A stretch of DNA of 9,216 bases from Candidatus Dojkabacteria bacterium (GTDB lineage Bacteria; Patescibacteriota; Dojkabacteria; J137): the NCBI GenBank assembly GCA_020429545.1, contig JAGQLF010000032.1, positions 1 through 9,216 of the forward strand, read 5' to 3'. Below are positions 6,587-9,216 of this stretch, piece after piece. Both the position numbers and the translations under genes were made by a program. The notes under the pieces were generated by a model. That model did not search any database, was not told where the DNA came from, and worked only from the letters and a program-made list of their open reading frames with translations. Numbering within the stretch: position 1 is the stretch's first letter; every line of letters starts with the position of its first letter.

Positions 6587-6608
6587 TACTAAACAAAACT
6601 GAGTATAC

Positions 6609-7250
6609 ATGAAAAGAAACAAACTTCAAAAATTTAATGAGCTTAAGACTTTTGATAACGTTTTAGAATATACCGATCAAGATTTCAAGAAAAATATTAA
6701 AGATCTTTTAAGTTCAACTGATTACATTTGCCTTGAGCTTGGTTGTGGAAATGGAGATTTTTCAATTGAGCTAGCAAAAAACAGTCCCTCGAAATTATTT
6801 ATTGGAATTGATATACAAGGAGAAAGACTTTGGCATGGTGCAAAAAATGCAACTTTTAACAAAGTCCCAAATGTATACTTTATTAGAATGTTTATTGATT
6901 CAATCGATGAATTTGTTCCTAAGCACTCAATAGATGAAATCTGGATTACTTTTCCTGATCCTTATCCCAAAAAATCAAAAGCTCAAAAAAGATTGACTTC
7001 GAACCGATTTTTAGAAAAGTATAAAAAAATTATGAAAGATAAAGGGAATATAAACTTTAAGACTGATGACAATGAATTGTTTAAATTTACACTCGATGAA
7101 TTAAAGAATAATGGCTGGAAAATACTAAGTTCAATTGAAGATGTACATACAGCGCAACATAATATTTCTGAATTAAACATTTGTACTAAATTTGAAAACA
7201 AATGGATAAATCTCGGCAAGAAAATATTTTTTTTGAGGTTCACATCATAA
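6609..7250 (+). CDS. trmB: tRNA (guanine-N7-)-methyltransferase
   Basis: TrmB transfers a methyl group from S-adenosylmethionine to N7 of G46 in the tRNA variable loop. The 213-residue product has the class I methyltransferase core: the SAM-binding loop LELGCGNGDF (42-51), the acidic GIDI (66-69) ending beta-2, and the TrmB-specific block FPDPYPKK (115-122) with KRLT (127-130). KTDDNELF (151-158) and TKFENKW (193-199) complete the family pattern. Length is normal for bacterial TrmB. The usual KKRHxKRRL reads KKSKAQKRL here, losing the His and one Arg, a mild divergence. It is divergent from the unknown 210-residue gene. Its last codons contain the -35 of the following prepilin peptidase gene. 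The stop is TAA. Confidence 0.95.
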   Translation: MKRNKLQKFNELKTFDNVLEYTDQDFKKNIKDLLSSTDYICLELGCGNGDFSIELAKNSPSKLFIGIDIQGERLWHGAKNATFNKVPNVYFIRMFIDSIDEFVPKHSIDEIWITFPDPYPKKSKAQKRLTSNRFLEKYKKIMKDKGNINFKTDDNELFKFTLDELKNNGWKILSSIEDVHTAQHNISELNICTKFENKWINLGKKIFFLRFTS

Positions 7251-7267
7251 TGTAATTTCTTTATACT
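7239..7267 (+). promoter_or_regulatory. Sigma-70-type promoter giving a leaderless prepilin peptidase mRNA
   Basis: TTCACA (7239-7244, 5 of 6) is separated by exactly 17 nt from TATACT (7262-7267, 5 of 6). The ATG begins 6 nt later, so transcription should start at or within a base or two of the start codon. The -35 hexamer coincides with the Phe and Thr codons near the end of trmB. This is the best-formed promoter in the window. Confidence 0.6.
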
Positions 7268-7273
7268 GAGTTT

Positions 7274-8014
7274 ATGACTCAGGTATTATACATCTCATTA
7301 GGTGCAGTTATAAATTTTGTTATTGGCTTTGTACTGGCTGATTTAGTTGATGAGAAATACAAAACTACATTAAAAAGTCTATTTCAAAAAGATATTTACA
7401 GACAAGTTTTGTTTGGATTAATCCTATCAATTCTTTCTATCCCTTTGATTCAGTATTATTTATTGAACAATCCTTCTTTGGTATATATTCAAGGATTCTT
7501 AATATCTAATTTAATGCTTATAATATTTCTGTTTGCTGCATATTATGATATTCGTTACTTTAGGGTGCTAGATAAGCTAACTCAATTTGTTATATTTTAT
7601 TTAATTGGATTGAACTCTAGTGTTATATACTACCTTACTAACGAACCCAATGTAGTACTTTTCAATAATTATCAATACAATCCACTAAGCAATTTAATAG
7701 CTGGTGCCCTTGCTTGGTTAATATTTTACACAATTGTAACTATTACAAAAGAGCGAGGTATGGGATCAGGTGATATTAGAATTGCGACTATAATTGGTCT
7801 TTCTTTAGGTGTAGGAAAGTTTATTCTTAGTTTTTATATCTCTATTTTTTCTGCACTACTAGTGGCGGGGTTTCTTTACTTAATCAACAGAAAAGATGTG
7901 TCGTTTAAAACAAAAATACCTTTTGTTCCGTTTTTGGTTATTGGTGGCTTGTTGGCACTTTACCTTCCAGTTGACTTCTTTGATATTATAAGTCAGATTT
8001 ATTTACCTATTTAA
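7274..8014 (+). CDS. Prepilin peptidase, A24 family, lacking the N-terminal methyltransferase domain
   Basis: This is an aspartyl membrane protease expected to cut class III signal peptides of type IV pilins or pseudopilins at the cytoplasmic face. The two catalytic aspartates are visible: Asp92 in AYYDIRYFRVLDKLT (89-103) and Asp167 in GMGSGDIRIA (162-171). The C-terminal IPFVPFLVIGG (215-225) matches the usual PFxPFL segment. Of the 246 residues most are hydrophobic, with segments near 5-22, 45-60, 72-91, 104-120, 139-157, 171-182, 186-203 and 218-231. The first 85 residues are membrane segments rather than the usual N-methyltransferase domain, and the protein has no cysteine at all, so it lacks the zinc-binding CxxC pairs of PilD-type enzymes. 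It ends one base before the stop of the convergent pilin cluster, its likely substrates. It is named on motifs; pilD/comC cannot be chosen. Confidence 0.88.
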   Translation: MTQVLYISLGAVINFVIGFVLADLVDEKYKTTLKSLFQKDIYRQVLFGLILSILSIPLIQYYLLNNPSLVYIQGFLISNLMLIIFLFAAYYDIRYFRVLDKLTQFVIFYLIGLNSSVIYYLTNEPNVVLFNNYQYNPLSNLIAGALAWLIFYTIVTITKERGMGSGDIRIATIIGLSLGVGKFILSFYISIFSALLVAGFLYLINRKDVSFKTKIPFVPFLVIGGLLALYLPVDFFDIISQIYLPI

Positions 8015-8401
8015 CTAAAACGAAACTGTAAATGGAGTAGTTGATATATCTATTATATATTCTCTATAGAAATTAGTTTCTTCATTATTTGCAGTAACTA
8101 TAATCTGCCTATTATTACCTCCGAGATTTGAAATGTCACCTGTGCATTGATCTTCGGTATCCAGGCTGATTGTAAAAGCACCAGTATAATTATTGTCATT
8201 TCTTATCTTTAAAATGCCCTCTTCCAAACAGGTTAGTGATTTTAAATAACTAATTGAATAGTCTTCTAAGTCTTTGTTAACACGGCTTGCATCAACTGTA
8301 ACTAATAGTAAGGAGATTGCTCCGAATGATAATATTGCAATTAATGCAATAACTGTTGTTAACGCTACACTTGCTTTTTTGTTTTTATTGATAGACTGCA
8401 T
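8015..8401 (-). CDS. PilX/GspK-like minor pilus protein
   Basis: This 128-residue protein has a short basic N-terminus (MQSINKNKKA), then one long hydrophobic helix at about 11-34 (SVALTTVIALIAILSFGAIS), then a polar extracytoplasmic domain. The arrangement, and its place as last gene of a pilin cluster, match PilX/GspK-like minor pilins. As in that group, the conserved Glu at +5 after the cleavage site is absent. A Gly before the cut is also missing; Ala10-Ser11 would be the nearest equivalent, so processing is uncertain. Cys58 and Cys86 could form a disulfide outside the membrane. The start overlaps the upstream pseudopilin gene by 17 bp, implying coupling, and no Shine-Dalgarno is seen. 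The stop is TAG, abutting the convergent prepilin peptidase gene. The family assignment rests on architecture and neighbours. Confidence 0.7.
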   Translation of the reverse strand: MQSINKNKKASVALTTVIALIAILSFGAISLLLVTVDASRVNKDLEDYSISYLKSLTCLEEGILKIRNDNNYTGAFTISLDTEDQCTGDISNLGGNNRQIIVTANNEETNFYREYIIDISTTPFTVSF

Positions 8402-8861
8402 ATGTTGAACTTAATGATTCTGACACATTGTTATTCTTAGCATAAGACAATGTAATGTTAATTTGAATTCCTAAAATATCTCCATCATCGGAGCGTATAT
8501 CTGTAAATATAAATTGACTAATTACCATATCTGCTGGAGTTAAGTATATCTGTGAAGTTGAATCTTGTTTAACTAATCTAAAATTCTCAACTCTATATGT
8601 TACATTTCCAGACGACTCATTTAGTATAAGATCTCCACTTTCTGTATTAAATTCAGATATATTGTCTATTGAGTCAGACATCGAAACTGAATTTAAAAAT
8701 TCTTGATTTAATATAACTAATGACTTTTGTATTTCAGTTCGGACCAGTGCTAGTTTCTGATACTCTCTCATGCTCAATCCAAATTGAACAATCATTAAAA
8801 AAGCCATCCCAAAAAGTGCAAGATAAAGAGATGTTTCTATGAGTGTCATTCCTTTTTTCAT
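8385..8861 (-). CDS. Type IV pilin-like protein with class III signal peptide
   Basis: The N-terminus MKKGMTLIETSLYLALFG is a textbook prepilin leader: cleavage is expected after Gly4, leaving Met5 as residue 1 and Glu9 at +5, followed by a hydrophobic helix to about residue 30. The remaining roughly 125 residues are polar, with a helical spine (32-58) and a beta-rich C-terminal part (VTYRVENFRLV 87-97; IQINITLSY 132-140), as in PilW/GspJ-type minor pseudopilins. Length 158 is typical. Its ATG shares one base with the stop of the preceding gene (TAATG), and its end overlaps the following gene by 17 bp, so all three form one operon. The partner protease is encoded convergently at 7274-8014. 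Which minor pilin class it belongs to cannot be settled from sequence alone. Confidence 0.85.
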   Translation of the reverse strand: MKKGMTLIETSLYLALFGMAFLMIVQFGLSMREYQKLALVRTEIQKSLVILNQEFLNSVSMSDSIDNISEFNTESGDLILNESSGNVTYRVENFRLVKQDSTSQIYLTPADMVISQFIFTDIRSDDGDILGIQINITLSYAKNNNVSESLSSTYAVYQ

Positions 8862-9216
8862 TATTTTGAATACAACAAGTTAAAATCCTCAAGTATTGGA
8901 GTTACAGAACCATCAGAATCTAAAATTACCCTATACTGAAAGTATCTTCCATCTTGAATAGAATCGGGGACAATTTCACCTGATCCAACAGTAAAATAAG
9001 TAGCTCCAGTATCGTCGGGTCCAACCCAAGTGCCATCAGAAACATCTTGTTGATCACCCGTTCTTACTTGAACTCTAAGATTAGTGTTTGCCGGCATAGA
9101 ACTATTCCATTCAATTAGATAGTACTTTGGATTATCAACAGTTGTATCAAAAACCTGTGATGTAAAAGTTCCTTGTGTTGCGAAAGAACTACCTCCACCA
9201 GCTCCTAAGCCTCCTT
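8861..9216 (-). CDS. C-terminal part of a beta-rich, probably surface or pilus-associated protein (5' end outside window)
   Basis: The frame is open through the right edge: upstream of the internal Met at 9097 I read 39 more codons with no stop, so the gene starts outside the window and only the last 117 residues are visible. The visible part begins with a glycine-rich linker GGLGAGGGSS, then GTFTSQVFDTTVDNP, IEWNSSMPANTNLRVQVR, GRYFQYRVILDSDG and a C-terminal LEDFNLLYS. Alternating short strands with RVQVRTGD and GRYFQYRV look like an all-beta module of the kind attached to bacterial surface and pilin-like proteins; I cannot name a Pfam family with certainty. Its stop overlaps the ATG of the pseudopilin by one base, so it is the upstream member of the same operon. 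An N-terminal prepilin leader outside the window would be expected but is unseen. Confidence 0.7.
   Translation of the reverse strand, partial: GGLGAGGGSSFATQGTFTSQVFDTTVDNPKYYLIEWNSSMPANTNLRVQVRTGDQQDVSDGTWVGPDDTGATYFTVGSGEIVPDSIQDGRYFQYRVILDSDGSVTPILEDFNLLYSK

Noticed and set aside
6578..6622. Longer starts (ATG 6622 or 6610) for the unknown 210-residue gene
   Set aside because: They overlap the trmB start and translate its promoter region into a short atypical hydrophobic stretch; GTG 6577 is preferred, although not proven.
6624..6642. P-loop NTPase suggested by GEGAGK in the unknown 210-residue protein
   Set aside because: The spacing does not fit GxxxxGK[ST], there is no Walker B, and the segment (residues 50-55, actually encoded near 6415-6430) is followed by Met rather than Ser/Thr.
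6983..7243. Minus-strand frame opposite the 3' half of trmB
   Set aside because: Antisense to conserved TrmB coding sequence; its composition simply mirrors the Lys-rich gene.
537..8401. Alternative genetic code with UGA read as Gly or Trp
   Set aside because: All complete genes reach full family length without in-frame UGA, Trp is encoded by UGG, and Gly by GGN.
8861..9097. Complete 78-residue gene starting at ATG 9097
   Set aside because: The frame stays open for 39 further codons to the window edge, with continuous beta-rich sequence, so the Met is internal and the gene is truncated by the window.
1..9216. tRNA, rRNA or riboswitch genes
   Set aside because: No cloverleaf, rRNA-like conserved block or known riboswitch core was seen on either strand; the only long structured non-coding DNA is the element at 3638-3755.

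Overview
The window is AT-rich (intergenic and coding DNA alike), gene-dense, and lacks recognisable Shine-Dalgarno sequences. It looks like a chromosomal segment from a bacterium with a small genome. The style of the proteins (Lys/Ile/Asn-rich), the small prepilin-processing set and the hairpin-rich intergenic DNA suggest a Candidate Phyla Radiation (Patescibacteria) lineage. That placement is inference, because no marker in the window fixes the taxonomy. The standard code fits: UGG encodes Trp, no gene needs UGA read as sense, and all ten visible stops are UAA or UAG.

Layout from left to right. A gene cut by the left edge (minus strand, 168 residues visible) has an N-terminal membrane helix and a region resembling the N-terminus of defence-type reverse transcriptases. 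Its catalytic part is outside the window. Next is a full-length uvrA (minus). A 262-bp divergent gap follows, holding a compound palindromic element made of two inverted half-units, then a run of degenerate 7-bp repeats. On the plus strand comes a two-gene unit of an Aur1/Ipt1-type PAP2 membrane protein and galU, overlapping by 10 bp. A DUF427 protein (minus) converges on galU. Upstream of it, on the same strand, is an unrecognised 210-residue protein. Divergent from that protein is trmB (tRNA m7G46 methyltransferase, plus), followed by a cysteine-free single-domain prepilin peptidase (plus). The right end is a minus-strand cluster of three overlapping genes for pilus components: a PilX/GspK-like protein, a class III signal-peptide pseudopilin, and a larger beta-rich protein cut by the right edge.

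How the genes fit together: the peptidase would process the neighbouring pseudopilins for a type IV pilus or competence-type filament. GalU and the PAP2 enzyme would supply envelope glycoconjugate and lipid metabolism. UvrA and TrmB are housekeeping genes. Several starts lie 6-8 nt after a -10 hexamer, as expected for leaderless mRNAs. uvrA and trmB instead share an identical extended -10 12-mer placed about 21 nt before the start codon. The most unusual items are the possible membrane-anchored reverse transcriptase, the head-to-head palindromic element and the heptamer repeats.
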